From Rhizobacter sp. OV335 (GTDB lineage: Bacteria > Pseudomonadota > Gammaproteobacteria > Burkholderiales > Burkholderiaceae_C), in assembly GCF_900142965.1 (NCBI RefSeq), contig NZ_FRCQ01000005.1, positions 248,001 to 312,000 on the forward strand: a stretch of DNA of 64,000 nt, read 5' to 3'. The position numbers and the translations under genes were made by a program. Every line of letters begins with the position of its first letter. The first letter of the stretch is position 1. Shown here in pieces: positions 1-11,417 of the stretch. The notes beneath the pieces are model-generated. The model was given only the letters and a program-made list of their open reading frames with translations. It was not told the origin of the DNA and did not search any database.

Positions 1-133
1 ACGCTCCAGCACTCGACAGCCTTCGTCAACGACATATCGGTGCGTTCACCGATTCGCCCGAAGGCTGATGCGAACGGAGCCAGCCCCCTGAATGCCTGCC
101 GGCAGAGCCGGCCTAGGATGTGAACGAACGTCA

Positions 134-973
134 ATGAACACACAGGATGCAAAGCGCGTCCTTGAGACCGCGCTCATCTGCGCCCAGCAGCCGATGCCCT
201 TGCGGGACATGCGTGCGCTGTTTGCCGACGAACTCGGCCCCGACACCCTGCGTGCGCTGCTCGACGAGCTGATGCGCGACTGGGACGAGCGCGGGGTCGA
301 GCTGGTGGCGCTGGCGCACGGCTGGCGCTTCCAGAGCCGGCCCGAGATGCGCGAGTACCTCGACCGCCTGAACCCCGAGAAGCCGCCGAAGTATTCGCGC
401 GCCGTGATGGAGACGCTCGCGATCATCGCGTACCGCCAGCCGGTCACGCGCGGCGACATCGAGGACATCCGCGGCGTCACCGTCAGCAGCCAGATCGTCA
501 AGCAGCTCGAGGACCGCGGCTGGATCGACGCGATCGGCTACCGCGAAGCCCCCGGCCGGCCGGCGCTGTACGCGACGACCCGGCAGTTCCTCGACGACCT
601 CGGGCTCGCCAGCCTGGAGCAGTTGCCGATGCTGGAAAGCTCGGCGCTGAATCCCGGTGCGATGGCCGAGGCGCTGGCCGGCCAGCCGTCGCTGCTGGAG
701 CCGGAGCAGGGCGCGCTGGCGCTCGACGGCGAGCTGGAGATCGAGGTGTCGTTGCCGGTCGAAGCGGTCGTTGAAACGGTCGCCGAAGTGCCTGCCGAAC
801 CTGTCGCCGAAACCGCTGCCGAAATCTCCGCTGAATCCCCTGCCGAAATCTCTGCTGAACCCCTTGCCGAACCCGGCGCCGACCCCGTCGCCGATTCCCC
901 CGCCCCTTTGCTTTCCCATTCCGAGCCAGCGGCCGATGCCGCCTCCGAGGACACACCGCATGAACCAAGCTGA
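134..973 (+). CDS. scpB: Segregation and condensation protein B (ScpB)
   Basis: ScpB is the winged-helix (kite) subunit that works with ScpA and SMC in chromosome condensation. The 279-residue product has the two ScpB winged-helix halves in about residues 1-165, including the conserved segment [18 protein letters not shown] near residue 91 and the downstream [11 protein letters not shown] strand. I start at the ATG at 134, which begins [14 protein letters not shown]; an in-frame ATG at 92 would add 14 residues with no family resemblance. After residue 170 the protein leaves the conserved domain and ends in a low-complexity xAEx tetrapeptide tail of about 65 residues, longer than usual. Its last 14 nt overlap the rluB start, so the two are probably translationally coupled, an scpB-rluB order common in Proteobacteria. 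scpA presumably lies upstream, outside the window. Confidence 0.93.
   Translation: MNTQDAKRVLETALICAQQPMPLRDMRALFADELGPDTLRALLDELMRDWDERGVELVALAHGWRFQSRPEMREYLDRLNPEKPPKYSRAVMETLAIIAYRQPVTRGDIEDIRGVTVSSQIVKQLEDRGWIDAIGYREAPGRPALYATTRQFLDDLGLASLEQLPMLESSALNPGAMAEALAGQPSLLEPEQGALALDGELEIEVSLPVEAVVETVAEVPAEPVAETAAEISAESPAEISAEPLAEPGADPVADSPAPLLSHSEPAADAASEDTPHEPS
779..898 (+). repeat. 12-nt degenerate tandem repeat inside scpB
   Basis: Ten consecutive 12-nt units with consensus like NNTGCCGAANCC run in frame through the 3' end of scpB. They encode tetrapeptides [40 protein letters not shown]. The units are degenerate but keep the central Ala-Glu (later Ala-Asp) pair. This looks like slippage-type expansion of an acidic, Ala/Pro-rich disordered tail. 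Confidence 0.8.
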
Positions 974-3272
974 CGACTCTTCGACGACCCTGCCTCCGGA
1001 CGCCCCTGGCGACGAGGCTTCGGCCGCGAAGCCCAAGCGTCGACGCGCCCCCAAGGCCACGGCCGCCGACGCCACTGAGGCGGCGGTCGAAGCCGGAGCG
1101 GCTGATGTTCCCGCGGGTGATGCGGCCGAACCTGCGGCCAAGCCGGCTCGCAAGCGCAAGCCGGCGGTGAAGGCCGAGGCCGAAGCGGATGTCGGCGAGA
1201 GTTCTGCCGTTGCTGCTGCAGCCCCGCCGGTCGAGCAGATGATCCAGGTCGAGACGAAGCGGCCGCGCAAGCCCGTCGAGGCGGCGGCTGCCGTCTCCGA
1301 TGCAGCGCCGGCCGCCGCGACGGCGTCCGCGGAGTCGTCCCCGGCTGCGGCCGCCGCCGACGCGCCGGTCTTCACGGTGGTCAAGGAGCCTGGTGCCGAG
1401 CTTCCGCCGGATTGGGATCCGCCCGGCCTGGAACGCGAGGTCGACGAGAACGGCCAGCCGACCCGTGCGTCGCGCAACCGCCGCCGCGGCGGGCGCAAGG
1501 ATCGCCGCCGTGAAGATGCCGTGCTCGGCGTTGCCGACGCGCACCTGTCCGCACCGGCGATGCCCGACGCGGGCGACCTGTTCGCGATCGTGGTGTCGGG
1601 CGATTTCGATGCCGAGGTTCCCGAGCCCGAGGGCCTGCCGACGCAAGAGCCGGCGGCGCAGTCGCTGGAGTCGGACGGCGCTGACGAGGGCGATGACGCC
1701 GACGAAGGCGACGACGGCGAGGATGAGGCCACTGAGCCGGCCACCGAGTTCACCCCCGAGGAAGCCGCCGAGCGCAAGCGCGTGCTGCAGGCCGATCCCG
1801 ATGCGCCGAAGCTGCACAAGGTGCTGGCCCAGGCCGGCGTCGGCTCGCGCCGCGACATGGAAGACATGATCGCCGACGGCCGCGTCACCGTGAACGACCA
1901 GCCGGCCCACACCGGCCAGCGCATCTCGTTCGGCGACCGCATCAAGGTCGACGGCAAGCCGGTGCGCGTGCGCATCGTGCCGCCGGCGCCGCGCATCATC
2001 GCGTACCACAAGCCGGTCGGCGAGGTCGTCACGCACGACGATCCGCAGCACCGTCCGACCGTGTTCCGCCGCCTGCCGCGCCTGCAGCAGGGCAAGTGGC
2101 AATCGGTCGGCCGCCTCGACCTGAACACCGAAGGCCTGCTGCTGTTCACCAACTCCGGCGAACTGGCCAACCAGCTGATGCACCCGCGCTTCGGCGTCGA
2201 GCGCGAATACGCGGTGCGCGTGCTCGGCACGCTGGAAGAGGGCGACAAGGCCAAGCTGCTGGCCGGCGTGATGGTCGAGGGCCAGATCGCGGGCTTCAAG
2301 TCGATTGTCGACGGCGGCGGCGAGGGTGCGAACCACTGGTACCGCGTCGTCATCACCGAAGGCCGCAACCGCGAGGTGCGCAAGCTGTTCGACACGGTCG
2401 GTCTCACCGTCAGCCGCCTGATCCGCATCCGCTACGGCACCGTGGTGCTGCCGCGCGGGCTCAAGCGCGGCGTCTGGGTCGACCTCGACGAAGGCGACGT
2501 GCGCACGATCCGGCGCCTGGCCGGCGGCGGCGAGGGCCAGCAGCGGCGCGACGGCAATCCGTCGCAGCCGCGCCAGGAAGGCCGCGGCGAGAACCGTGGA
2601 GAGAACCGCGGCGACACCAACCGCGGCGCCAACGAAGGCCGCGGCAACGAGAACCGTGGCGGCGACAACCGCGGCAACGACCGCGGCCGTGGCAACAACA
2701 ACGCCGGCGGCCAGAACAGGCCGCGCAACGACCGCGACCCGCAGCAGCGCCCGAACGATCGCCAGGACCGGGGGCCGCGCGGCAACAACCGCAACGTCCC
2801 GGGCCAGAACCAGCCGCAACAGGTTCCGGCACAGGCGCAGGTGCGCGAGCGCCAGCCCGATGACTTCGACCGCGACGACGAAGGCCTGGATTTCGACCCG
2901 TCCAAGATCCCGAATCCGCTCGAGCAGACCTTCGACAAGCGCTTCGTGCAGAAGCCGCGCACGCCCGCAGGCGGCGCCGGTTTCGGCCGCGGCGGTGGCG
3001 GTTTCGGCCCGGGTGGCAGCGCGCCGCCGCGGCCGGCCGCACCGAAGAAGGGTGGCGGCCCGCGTGAGCCGGATCCGCTGCAAACCTCGATGGGCTACCT
3101 CGGCGCCGATGCCTTCCACCGCCGTGGCGGCAAGGGCGGTGGTGGCGGTGGCGGCCGAGGCGGCAGCAACCGGGGCGGTGGTGGCGGAGGCGGTGGATTC
3201 GGCGGCGGTGGTGGTGGCGGTGGGGGTTATGGCGGCGGCGGTGGCGGCGGTGGCCGTCGCGGCGGACGCTGA
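960..3272 (+). CDS. rluB: 23S rRNA pseudouridine synthase RluB with long low-complexity tails
   Basis: RsuA/RluB-type pseudouridine synthase, which in E. coli RluB modifies U2605 of 23S rRNA. The conserved core is about residues 280-525 of 770. An S4 RNA-binding domain begins at [15 protein letters not shown] (K284), followed by the catalytic [13 protein letters not shown] motif with Asp387 and the [13 protein letters not shown] segment. I choose the ATG at 960 (MNQADDSST), which overlaps the scpB stop by 14 nt; the open frame extends further upstream only as a shadow of scpB. Family members are usually about 240-300 residues, so this one is oddly long. It has an Ala/Pro/Glu/Lys-rich N-terminal extension of about 280 residues and a C-terminal tail of about 240 residues, first Asn/Arg/Gly repeats and then almost pure glycine with Arg ends. 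The function of the core is clear; the role of the tails is unknown. Confidence 0.9.
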   Translation: MNQADDSSTTLPPDAPGDEASAAKPKRRRAPKATAADATEAAVEAGAADVPAGDAAEPAAKPARKRKPAVKAEAEADVGESSAVAAAAPPVEQMIQVETKRPRKPVEAAAAVSDAAPAAATASAESSPAAAAADAPVFTVVKEPGAELPPDWDPPGLEREVDENGQPTRASRNRRRGGRKDRRREDAVLGVADAHLSAPAMPDAGDLFAIVVSGDFDAEVPEPEGLPTQEPAAQSLESDGADEGDDADEGDDGEDEATEPATEFTPEEAAERKRVLQADPDAPKLHKVLAQAGVGSRRDMEDMIADGRVTVNDQPAHTGQRISFGDRIKVDGKPVRVRIVPPAPRIIAYHKPVGEVVTHDDPQHRPTVFRRLPRLQQGKWQSVGRLDLNTEGLLLFTNSGELANQLMHPRFGVEREYAVRVLGTLEEGDKAKLLAGVMVEGQIAGFKSIVDGGGEGANHWYRVVITEGRNREVRKLFDTVGLTVSRLIRIRYGTVVLPRGLKRGVWVDLDEGDVRTIRRLAGGGEGQQRRDGNPSQPRQEGRGENRGENRGDTNRGANEGRGNENRGGDNRGNDRGRGNNNAGGQNRPRNDRDPQQRPNDRQDRGPRGNNRNVPGQNQPQQVPAQAQVRERQPDDFDRDDEGLDFDPSKIPNPLEQTFDKRFVQKPRTPAGGAGFGRGGGGFGPGGSAPPRPAAPKKGGGPREPDPLQTSMGYLGADAFHRRGGKGGGGGGGRGGSNRGGGGGGGGFGGGGGGGGGYGGGGGGGGRRGGR
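2580..2703 (+). repeat. Asn-Arg-Gly repeats in the RluB tail
   Basis: In-frame, imperfect repeats based on ENRG, DNRG and NRGAN follow each other here and encode a basic, Asn/Gly/Arg-rich linker. They resemble RGG-type RNA-binding low-complexity segments. The period is irregular (9-15 nt), so this is a compositional repeat and not a clean satellite. Confidence 0.6.
3130..3270 (+). repeat. Glycine-rich (GGN) tract at the RluB C-terminus
   Basis: Nearly every codon is GGN. The encoded stretch is runs of 5-9 glycines broken by Arg, Phe, Tyr and Ser, ending in GGRRGGR. It belongs to rluB and sits directly before its stop. Such GGN runs are prone to slippage, so tail length may vary between strains. 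Confidence 0.75.
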
Positions 3273-3335
3273 GTCCACGGCGCGACAAGACCGCTTCACG
3301 CACTCGGCGGCAACCGCCGCCGGTGCTTCAAGCGA

Positions 3336-3341
3336 TACAAT
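3336..3341 (+). promoter_or_regulatory. Candidate -10 element upstream of ndk
   Basis: The hexamer TACAAT, one mismatch from TATAAT, lies 40 nt before the ndk start in the 108-bp gap after rluB. I find no convincing -35 at 16-18 nt spacing, so this is a weak prediction. Confidence 0.35.
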
Positions 3342-3380
3342 CCGAAGCTTTGCCAAGTGCTTGATTCAGGAGAAAAAATC

Positions 3381-3806
3381 ATGGCGATCGAACGTACTCT
3401 TTCCATCATCAAACCCGACGCCGTCGCGAAGAATGTGATCGGCCAGATCTATGCCCGCTTCGAAGGCGCAGGCCTGAAGGTCGTGGCTGCACGCATGGCC
3501 CACCTGTCGCGCGGCGAAGCCGAAGCGTTCTACGCGGTGCACAAGGCCCGTCCGTTCTTCAAGGACCTGGTCGACTTCATGATCTCCGGCCCGGTGATGA
3601 TCCAGGCGCTGGAAGGCGAAGGCGCCATCGGCAAGAACCGCGACCTGATGGGCGCCACCGATCCGAAGAAGGCCGAGAAGGGCACGATCCGCGCCGACTT
3701 CGCCGACAGCATCGATGCCAACGCCGTGCACGGCTCGGACGCCCCGGAAACGGCCGCTGTCGAGATCGCGTTCTTCTTCCCCGGCATGAACGTCTACTCG
3801 CGCTGA
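3381..3806 (+). CDS. ndk: Nucleoside diphosphate kinase
   Basis: NDK transfers the gamma phosphate of ATP to nucleoside diphosphates through a phosphohistidine, balancing cytosolic (d)NTP pools. The 141-residue product has the full family length, starting [15 protein letters not shown]. The active-site segment NAVHGSD places the catalytic histidine at His117, the same number as in E. coli. A clear Shine-Dalgarno AGGAG (3368-3372) precedes the ATG at 3381; an earlier in-frame ATG at 3357 lies upstream of this ribosome site and is rejected. It leads the ndk-rlmN-pilF order typical of beta- and gammaproteobacteria. Nothing odd is seen. Confidence 0.97.
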   Translation: MAIERTLSIIKPDAVAKNVIGQIYARFEGAGLKVVAARMAHLSRGEAEAFYAVHKARPFFKDLVDFMISGPVMIQALEGEGAIGKNRDLMGATDPKKAEKGTIRADFADSIDANAVHGSDAPETAAVEIAFFFPGMNVYSR

Positions 3807-3849
3807 GCGAGAAGCCGAGCGAGCGACGTCTGTGGCGATGGAGGCTGGC

Positions 3850-5003
<1,154 letters not shown>

Positions 5004-5007
<4 letters not shown>

Positions 5008-5825
5008 CCTGGGGACGTCGTTGCTTGTCGACCACGCTGGCCGTTGCGGCCCTTTCCGCGTTGATCGGAGGCTGTACCACCACCACCACCGTGAACGGTG
5101 TCGAGCAGGCGCCGACCCGAGACCGGGTGACGTCGTCCGATGAGACCGAGGCCGGCAAGCGCGCCCGTGTGCGCATGGAGCTCGCGAGTGCCTATTTCGC
5201 GCGCGGCCAGCTGACCACGGCGCTCGACGAAGTGAAGATGGCGCTGCAGGCGCAGCCCGACCTGGTCGAGGGTTACAACCTGCGCGGCCTGATCTATGCC
5301 GGGCTGAACGACGACGTGCTGGCGCAGGAGAGCTTTCGCCGCGCGCTGCAACTGAGCCCGCGCGACGGCGACACGCTGCACAACTACGGCTGGTACCTGT
5401 GCCAGCAGAAGCGCTTCGACGAGGCCTTCCCGCTGTTCGAACAGGCGATGACGGCACCGCAGTACACCGGCAACACCCGTTCGATGCTGGCCAAGGGCGT
5501 GTGCCAGGCGCGCGCCGGCCAGTGGCCCGAGGCCGAGGCGACGCTGCTGCGCGCCTACGAGCTCGATCCGGCCAACGCCGCGACCGGCGTCAACCTGGCC
5601 GAGGTGCTGCTGCGCCGCGGCGACTTCGAGCGCGCACGTTTCTACATCCGCCGCGTCAACGCGGTGGCCGATCAATCGAGCGCGCAGACGCTGTGGCTGG
5701 CCGCGCGCGTCGAGAACAAGCTCGGCAACCGGCAAGGCGTGGTCGACCTGGGGCGCCAGTTGCGCGACCGCTATCCGCAATCGCGCGAATCGTCGGCGTT
5801 CGAACGGGGGCAGTTCGATGAGTGA
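5004..5825 (+). CDS. pilW: Type IV pilus biogenesis lipoprotein PilF/PilW-like (TPR)
   Basis: The 273-residue product begins with a lipoprotein signal ending in IGGC (Cys24) and is otherwise built of tetratricopeptide repeats (about residues 55-260, including a [20 protein letters not shown] unit). It fits the PilF/PilW family, outer-membrane lipoproteins that help the PilQ secretin assemble, and its position between rlmN and a RodZ-like gene is the classical one. Shine-Dalgarno AGGAGG (4991-4996) supports the ATG at 5004. It overlaps rlmN by 4 nt and the next gene by 8 nt. No other pilus genes are in the window, so the pilus role rests on family and context. Confidence 0.85.
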
Positions 5826-6828
5826 TCCGGTGCCGGTTGAACCCGACTCCGAAGGCGACGCGTCCGCTGACGCCGCGCCGGCGGCGGAACCCGCATCGGC
5901 GCCGGCCCCGGTCGCCGAAACGGTGACCGCCGGCATGCTGCTGCGCCAGGCCCGCCAGGCGCGCGGCCTGCACATTGCCGCGCTGGCCACCTCGATCAAG
6001 GTCGCGCCGCGCAAGCTCGAGATGCTCGAGGCCGACCGCTTCGACGAACTGCCCGATGCCACGTTCACGCGCGCGCTGGCGCAGACCGTCTGCCGCACGC
6101 TGAAGATCGATGCGGCGCCGGTGCTCGCGCTGCTGCCGCAGCCGCAGGCGCACCGGCTGGACCACCTGAGCCAGGGCCTGAACGCGCCGTTCCGCGACAA
6201 GCCGCTGGGCGGCGTGCCGACCGACCTGAGCTTCCTGAGGAACCCGGGCGTGATCGGCGCGGTGCTGCTGGCCCTGGCGGCCGCGGCGGTCTATCTGCTG
6301 CCCAGCGGCTGGATCGCGTCCAACCTGCCGCGCGTCGCCGAGGCGGTGTCTGCACCGGCGCCCGCCCCAGCCGATGCCGCTGCGTCGGACCCGCTGATGC
6401 CGCCCGTGCTGCCGCCCAACACGGTGGTCGAGACCGTCACGCTGCCGGCCGCTTCGGCGCCTGCTGCAGCGCCCTCGATGTCGACGACCTCGCCGGTGAC
6501 GACCGCGCCTTCATCTCCGACGTCATCTACCGCGCCGGTGGCGCCGGCGCTGCCTGCCGCCGGCATCGCCAGCGCCGCCGCACCACGGGGTACGTCCGGT
6601 GCGCTGCTGCTGAAGGCCAGCGCCGAGTCCTGGATCGAGGTGATCGACGGCCGCGGCACCGTGCTGGTGTCGCGCTCGCTGCAGCCCGGGGAATCCTTGG
6701 GGCTGGACGGGGCTTCTCCGCTTCACGTCAGAATCGGGAACGTCTCGGCCACCACCGTCACTTACCGGGGCCGGGCCGTTTCCATGACGCCCACGCGTGA
6801 CAACATCGCCAAGTTCGATCTCGAATAA
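5818..6828 (+). CDS. RodZ-like helix-turn-helix membrane protein (DUF4115)
   Basis: A 336-residue bitopic protein. After a 35-residue Ala/Pro-rich start, residues about 38-100 form a Cro/XRE-type helix-turn-helix of the RodZ kind (GMLLRQARQARGLHIAALAT). One transmembrane helix follows at about 143-162, then an Ala/Pro/Thr-rich linker and a C-terminal DUF4115 domain (about 255-336, LKASAESWIEVIDGRGTVL). RodZ links the MreB cytoskeleton to the wall machinery. In this gene order (rlmN-pilF-rodZ-ispG-hisS) the protein is usually annotated as RodZ or as a HTH/DUF4115 protein; binding to MreB cannot be read from the sequence. Confidence 0.8.
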   Translation: MSDPVPVEPDSEGDASADAAPAAEPASAPAPVAETVTAGMLLRQARQARGLHIAALATSIKVAPRKLEMLEADRFDELPDATFTRALAQTVCRTLKIDAAPVLALLPQPQAHRLDHLSQGLNAPFRDKPLGGVPTDLSFLRNPGVIGAVLLALAAAAVYLLPSGWIASNLPRVAEAVSAPAPAPADAAASDPLMPPVLPPNTVVETVTLPAASAPAAAPSMSTTSPVTTAPSSPTSSTAPVAPALPAAGIASAAAPRGTSGALLLKASAESWIEVIDGRGTVLVSRSLQPGESLGLDGASPLHVRIGNVSATTVTYRGRAVSMTPTRDNIAKFDLE

Positions 6829-6831
6829 GCC

Positions 6832-8145
6832 ATGACCGCCATCTCATCTCCGTCGGCCTCCCTGCTGGACGACGAGTTCATCGAACCGGCCCGCCCGCTG
6901 CAGCGCTCGACCGTCCAGGCGAAGGTGCGCTGGGGCGATCGCATCGTGACGATCGGTGGCGGCGCGCCGGTGCGCGTGCAGTCGATGACCAACACCGACA
7001 CGGTGCAGGTGATCGAGACCGCGATCCAGGTGAAGGAGCTGGCGGTGGCCGGCTCCGAGATGGTCCGCATCACCGTCAACACGCCCGAGGCGGCGGCGGC
7101 CGTGCCGCACATCCGCGACCAGCTCGACCGCATGGGCATCGACGTGCCGCTGATCGGCGACTTCCACTACAACGGCCACAAGCTGCTCACCGAGCACCCG
7201 GCCTGCGCCGAGGCGCTGTCGAAGTACCGCATCAACCCCGGCAACGTCGGCAAGGGCGACAAGCGCGACAAGCAGTTCGCCCAGATGATCGAAGCCGCCG
7301 CGCGCTATGACAAGGTGGTGCGCATCGGCGTCAACTGGGGCAGCCTCGACCAGGAACTGCTCGCACAGATGATGGACGAGAACGGCCGCCGCGCCGAGCC
7401 GTTCGAGCCACAGCAGATCATGTACCGCGCGATCATCACGTCGGCCATCGAGTCCGCGAAGCGCGCCGAAGAGATCGGCCTGCGGCGCGAGCAGATCGTG
7501 CTGTCGTGCAAGATGTCCGGCGTGCAGGACCTGGTCAGCGTCTACCAGGCGCTCGCGAAGCGCTGCGACTACCCGCTGCACCTGGGGCTCACCGAGGCCG
7601 GCATGGGCACCAAGGGCACGGTCGCCTCCACCGCGGCGCTCTCGCTGCTGCTGCAACAGGGCATCGGCGACACGATCCGCGTCTCGCTGACGCCGCAGCC
7701 CGGCGAGGCCCGCACGCAAGAGGTCGTGATCGCGCTCGAGATCCTGCAGTCGCTCGGCCTGCGCGCGTTCAACCCGAGCGTCACCGCCTGCCCCGGATGC
7801 GGCCGCACGACCAGCACCACCTTCCAGGAGCTGGCCAAGCAGATCGACGACTACCTGCGCGAGCAGATGCCGGTGTGGCGCGCCCGCTACCCGGGCGTCG
7901 AGAAGATGAAGGTCGCGGTGATGGGCTGCATCGTCAACGGCCCGGGCGAGAGCAAGCATGCCGACATCGGCATCAGCCTGCCGGGCAACGGCGAGGCGCC
8001 GGCCGCGCCGGTCTTCATCGACGGCGAGAAGGCGCTGACGCTGCGCGGCGAACGCATCGCGCAGGAGTTCCAGACGCTGGTCGAGGACTACATCGAGAAG
8101 CGCTTCGGCTCGGCCACCGCCCAGCATTCGACCGCGACGGCCTGA
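6832..8145 (+). CDS. ispG: 4-hydroxy-3-methylbut-2-enyl diphosphate synthase (IspG/GcpE)
   Basis: IspG is the [4Fe-4S] enzyme that converts MEcPP to HMBPP in the MEP isoprenoid pathway. The 437-residue protein shows the TIM-barrel start [19 protein letters not shown] and the C-terminal cluster ligands Cys320 and Cys323 (CPGCGRT) and Cys366 (GCIVNGPGE). The ATG at 6832 lies 3 nt after the rodZ-like stop. Dxr, another enzyme of the same pathway, is at about 32 kb in this window. Confidence 0.97.
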   Translation: MTAISSPSASLLDDEFIEPARPLQRSTVQAKVRWGDRIVTIGGGAPVRVQSMTNTDTVQVIETAIQVKELAVAGSEMVRITVNTPEAAAAVPHIRDQLDRMGIDVPLIGDFHYNGHKLLTEHPACAEALSKYRINPGNVGKGDKRDKQFAQMIEAAARYDKVVRIGVNWGSLDQELLAQMMDENGRRAEPFEPQQIMYRAIITSAIESAKRAEEIGLRREQIVLSCKMSGVQDLVSVYQALAKRCDYPLHLGLTEAGMGTKGTVASTAALSLLLQQGIGDTIRVSLTPQPGEARTQEVVIALEILQSLGLRAFNPSVTACPGCGRTTSTTFQELAKQIDDYLREQMPVWRARYPGVEKMKVAVMGCIVNGPGESKHADIGISLPGNGEAPAAPVFIDGEKALTLRGERIAQEFQTLVEDYIEKRFGSATAQHSTATA

Positions 8146-8243
8146 CGCGCGCCTCGCCGCGTCCTCGCCGCCGCACCCGCGTTGCCGCGGCCGCCTCCGG
8201 GGCGGCTCCATCGTCCATTGATCCACGTTGATCCAAGGTCTCC

Positions 8244-9566
8244 ATGGCTGACACCAAGCAAGCCGCCCTCCAGGCCGTGAAGGGCATGAACGACATCCTG
8301 CCGGCCAGCGTGCCGCGCACCGAGAAGCTGCCCGACGCCGGGCTGTGGCTGTGGTTCGAGACCACGGTGCGCTCGGTGCTCGCGCGCCACGGCTACCAGT
8401 ACCTGCTGACGCCGATCGTCGAGCCGACCGCGCTGTTCGTGCGCGGCCTCGGCGAGGTGACCGACATCGTCGAGAAGGAGATGTACTCGTTCACCGATGC
8501 GATGAACGGCGACCGCCTGACGCTGCGCCCGGAAGCCACCGCCGGCATCGTGCGCGCGATGGTCGAGCACAACGCGCTGTACAACGGCCCGCTGCGCATC
8601 TGGACGCTCGGCCCGATGTTCCGCCACGAGAAGCCGCAGAAGGGCCGCTATCGGCAGTTTTATCAGCTGGACGTCGAGGCGCTCGGTTTCGCAGGCCCCG
8701 ATGTCGATGCCGAGCTGATCCTGATGACGCGCCTGCTGTGGCGCGAACTCGGCCTGGTCGAGGGCTCGCACGTGCGGCTCGAGCTGAACAGCCTCGGCCA
8801 GCCCGACGAGCGGCGCGCGCACCGCGAGGCGCTGGTCGCGTACTTCGAGCAGCATGCCGCCGCGCTCGACGAGGATTCGAAGCGCCGCCTGCACAGCAAC
8901 CCGCTGCGCATCCTCGACAGCAAGAACCCGGCGCTGCAGGCGCTGATCGAGGCGGCCCCGAAGCTGATGGATTTCCTCGGCGAGGCCTCGCTCGCGCACT
9001 TCAACGCCGTGCGCGCGATCCTCGACGCGGCCGGGCTGCCGTACCGGGTCAACCCGCGCCTGGTGCGTGGCATGGACTACTACAACCTCACGGTCTTCGA
9101 GTGGGTCACCGACCACCTCGGTTCGCAGGGCACGGTGTGCGGCGGCGGCCGCTACGACGGGCTGATCGAGCAGCTCGGCGGCAAGCCGGCGCCGGCGGTG
9201 GGTTTCGGCCTGGGCATCGAGCGGCTGCTGCTGCTGATCCAGGAGCTGAAGCTGCCGGTGCCGTCGGCGGCGCCGCGCGCCTATGCGGTGCTGATGTCGC
9301 CCGCGGTGCTGCCGCAGGCCATGAGCACGTTGCACGCCCTGCGCGCGGCCGGCGTCTCGGTGCAGATGCATGCCGGCGGCGGCGGCATGAAGGCGCAGTT
9401 CAAGAAGGCCGACCAGAGCGGCGCCGCCTGGGCGCTGATCTTCGGCGAATCGGAGCTGGCGGCCGGCGAGGTGGCGTTGAAATCATTGCGTGACCCGGCT
9501 GTCACACAACGCAACTTGCCGCTCTCCGGCGTGTCCGATTGGGCCGCTGAACTGCTCAACGCATAA
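8244..9566 (+). CDS. hisS: Histidyl-tRNA synthetase
   Basis: Class II aminoacyl-tRNA synthetase that charges tRNA-His. The 440-residue protein has motif 2 ([17 protein letters not shown]), the histidine-specific [15 protein letters not shown] segment, motif 3 (GFGLGIERL) and a C-terminal anticodon-binding domain from about residue 345. The ATG at 8244 follows a 98-bp gap after ispG that contains two GATCCA copies but no feature I can name. Length and motifs are normal. Confidence 0.97.
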   Translation: MADTKQAALQAVKGMNDILPASVPRTEKLPDAGLWLWFETTVRSVLARHGYQYLLTPIVEPTALFVRGLGEVTDIVEKEMYSFTDAMNGDRLTLRPEATAGIVRAMVEHNALYNGPLRIWTLGPMFRHEKPQKGRYRQFYQLDVEALGFAGPDVDAELILMTRLLWRELGLVEGSHVRLELNSLGQPDERRAHREALVAYFEQHAAALDEDSKRRLHSNPLRILDSKNPALQALIEAAPKLMDFLGEASLAHFNAVRAILDAAGLPYRVNPRLVRGMDYYNLTVFEWVTDHLGSQGTVCGGGRYDGLIEQLGGKPAPAVGFGLGIERLLLLIQELKLPVPSAAPRAYAVLMSPAVLPQAMSTLHALRAAGVSVQMHAGGGGMKAQFKKADQSGAAWALIFGESELAAGEVALKSLRDPAVTQRNLPLSGVSDWAAELLNA

Positions 9567-9599
9567 TCCCGGCTTCGTCCGAAATTTCCAACGATCCCC

Positions 9600-10286
9600 A
9601 TGGCCACCCACCTCGACCTCGAAGAACAAGAACAGATCGACCAGCTGAAGGCGTTCTGGAGCCAGTACGGCAACCTGATCACCTGGGTGCTGATCCTGGC
9701 GCTGGGCGGCTTCGCTGCCTGGAACGGCTGGACCTACTGGCAGCGCGAGCAGTCGGCCAAGGCCGGCATGCTGTTCGACGAGCTCGACAAGGCCGTGAGC
9801 GCCGGCAACACCGACCAGGCTGGCCGCATCTTCGGCGAGATGAAGGAGCGCTTCCCGCGCACCGCCTTCGCGCAACAGGCCGCGCTGCTGACCGCCAAGC
9901 TGCAGTTCGACAAGGGCCAGGCCGACGCCGCCCGCGCCAGCCTGACCTGGGCCAGCGAGAACGCGAGCGAAGCCGAGTACCAGACCATCGCCCGCCTGCG
10001 CCTGGCCGGCCTGCTGCTCGACCAGAAGAAGTACGACGAAGCGCTGAAGGCGCTGGATGCCGCCACCACGCCCGGCTTCGAGGGCTTGGTGGCCGACCGC
10101 CGCGGCGACGTGCTGCTGGCGCAGGGCAAGGCCGAAGAAGCCAAGGCCGCCTACAACCAGGCCTGGAAGGCCTTCGACAGCACGATCGACTACCGCCAGC
10201 TGGTCGAAGCCAAGCTGACGGCGCTGGGCGCCGCGCCGGCGGCCAGCGCCGCCGCGGGTGCCACTGTCAAGAAGGCCGGCCAATGA
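9600..10286 (+). CDS. YfgM-like tetratricopeptide membrane protein
   Basis: A 228-residue protein of the UPF0070/YfgM family: short cytosolic N-terminus rich in Glu/Gln, one transmembrane helix (about residues 26-46, WVLILALGGFAAW), then a periplasmic TPR-like region. E. coli YfgM is an ancillary subunit of the SecYEG translocon that works with periplasmic chaperones. The place between hisS and bamB is the conserved one. It overlaps bamB by 4 nt, implying coupled translation. The function is inferred from family and context. Confidence 0.85.
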   Translation: MATHLDLEEQEQIDQLKAFWSQYGNLITWVLILALGGFAAWNGWTYWQREQSAKAGMLFDELDKAVSAGNTDQAGRIFGEMKERFPRTAFAQQAALLTAKLQFDKGQADAARASLTWASENASEAEYQTIARLRLAGLLLDQKKYDEALKALDAATTPGFEGLVADRRGDVLLAQGKAEEAKAAYNQAWKAFDSTIDYRQLVEAKLTALGAAPAASAAAGATVKKAGQ

Positions 10287-11401
10287 AGGGACTGACCCGC
10301 CTCGCGCTCGGCATGGCGGTCGCGGCGCTGGCCGCGTGCGCCAGCAAATCGACCCGCCCGGACCCGACGCTGCTCGAGGAGCTGACGCCGTCGATCGCCG
10401 GCCGGCAGGTCTGGACCCAATCGATCGGCACGCTGAAGTTCCCGATGGCGGTCGTTGCGGCTGGCGGCAATTTCATCGCGGCCAGCGATGACGGCAGCCT
10501 CTACGCGTACCGCGCCGACAACGGCCAGGAAGTCTGGCGCGGGTCGGCCGACGGCCGGCTCAGCGCCGGCGTCGGCAGCGACGGCCGGTTCGCGAGCGTC
10601 GTCACCCGCGACAACCAGCTGGTCACGCTGGATGCCGGCAAGGAAATCTGGCGCAAGCAGCTGCCGGCGCGCGTCAGCAGCGCGCCGCTGGTGGCCGGCG
10701 AGCGGGTCTTCGTGATGAGCGTCGACCGCGTCGTGCAGGCCTTCGACGTGCTCGACGGCCGCAAGCTCTGGACCTTCCAGCGCCCGGGCGATGCGCTGAC
10801 GCTGTCGCAGCCGGGCGTCGTGATGGCGTTCAAGGACACCTTGCTGGTCGGGCAGGGCGCCAAGCTTGCCGGGCTCGACCCGCTGCGCGGCACCGTGCGC
10901 TGGGAGGTGTCGCTCGCCTCGCCGCGCGGCACCAACGAGATCGAACGGCTGGCCGACCTGGTCGCCCCGGCCGCACGCATCGGCGACAACGTCTGCGCGC
11001 GGGCCTTCCAGGCCGCGGTGGCCTGCGTCAACGCCGACCGCGGCAGCCTCGCCTGGACGCGCAACATCGGCGGCCTGCAAGGGGTCGCGGCCGATGACGA
11101 CGTGACCGTCGCCGCCGATGCCAGCGACCGCGTCACCGCCTGGCGCACCGCCAGCGGCGAGGTGGCCTGGAGCGTCGAGAAGCTGCTGTACCGCGGCCTG
11201 TCGTCGCCGATCATCGTCAACAAGATGGCCGTGTTCGGCGATGTCGAGGGCTATGTGCACTGGCTCTCGACCGCCGACGGCACGTTCAAGCTGCGCCTGC
11301 CGACCGATGGCAGTCCGGTGGTCGGCAAGCCGGTGCTGAGTGGCACCACGCTGCTGGTGACCACGCGCAACGGCGGGCTCTACGCCTTCCGCCCCGAGTG
11401 A
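10283..11401 (+). CDS. bamB: Outer membrane assembly lipoprotein BamB
   Basis: BamB is the beta-propeller lipoprotein of the BAM complex that inserts outer-membrane proteins. The 372-residue product begins with a lipoprotein signal ending LAAC (Cys19) and continues as PQQ-like propeller blades (repeats such as [15 protein letters not shown] and GGLYAFRPE). Its partner BamA is encoded at 34.6 kb. The hisS-yfgM-bamB-der order is standard. Confidence 0.95.
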   Translation: MKGLTRLALGMAVAALAACASKSTRPDPTLLEELTPSIAGRQVWTQSIGTLKFPMAVVAAGGNFIAASDDGSLYAYRADNGQEVWRGSADGRLSAGVGSDGRFASVVTRDNQLVTLDAGKEIWRKQLPARVSSAPLVAGERVFVMSVDRVVQAFDVLDGRKLWTFQRPGDALTLSQPGVVMAFKDTLLVGQGAKLAGLDPLRGTVRWEVSLASPRGTNEIERLADLVAPAARIGDNVCARAFQAAVACVNADRGSLAWTRNIGGLQGVAADDDVTVAADASDRVTAWRTASGEVAWSVEKLLYRGLSSPIIVNKMAVFGDVEGYVHWLSTADGTFKLRLPTDGSPVVGKPVLSGTTLLVTTRNGGLYAFRPE

Positions 11402-11417
11402 GACTGAGAGCCTTCCC

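Noticed and set aside
18-66. Inverted repeat AGCCTTCG / CGAAGGCT with a 33-nt loop near the window start
   Set aside because: Only 8 bp with a long loop, no T-run and no gene end visible; likely chance in GC-rich DNA. I see nothing else in 1-133.
3130-3270. The glycine-coding tract as a CRISPR or satellite array
   Set aside because: There are no regular spacers and the period is the codon; it is in frame with rluB and codes for its tail.
131-3356. Two overlapping minus-strand open frames of 765 and 952 codons across scpB and rluB
   Set aside because: They are compositionally driven by the repeats in the opposite strand and have no recognisable domain or ribosome site.
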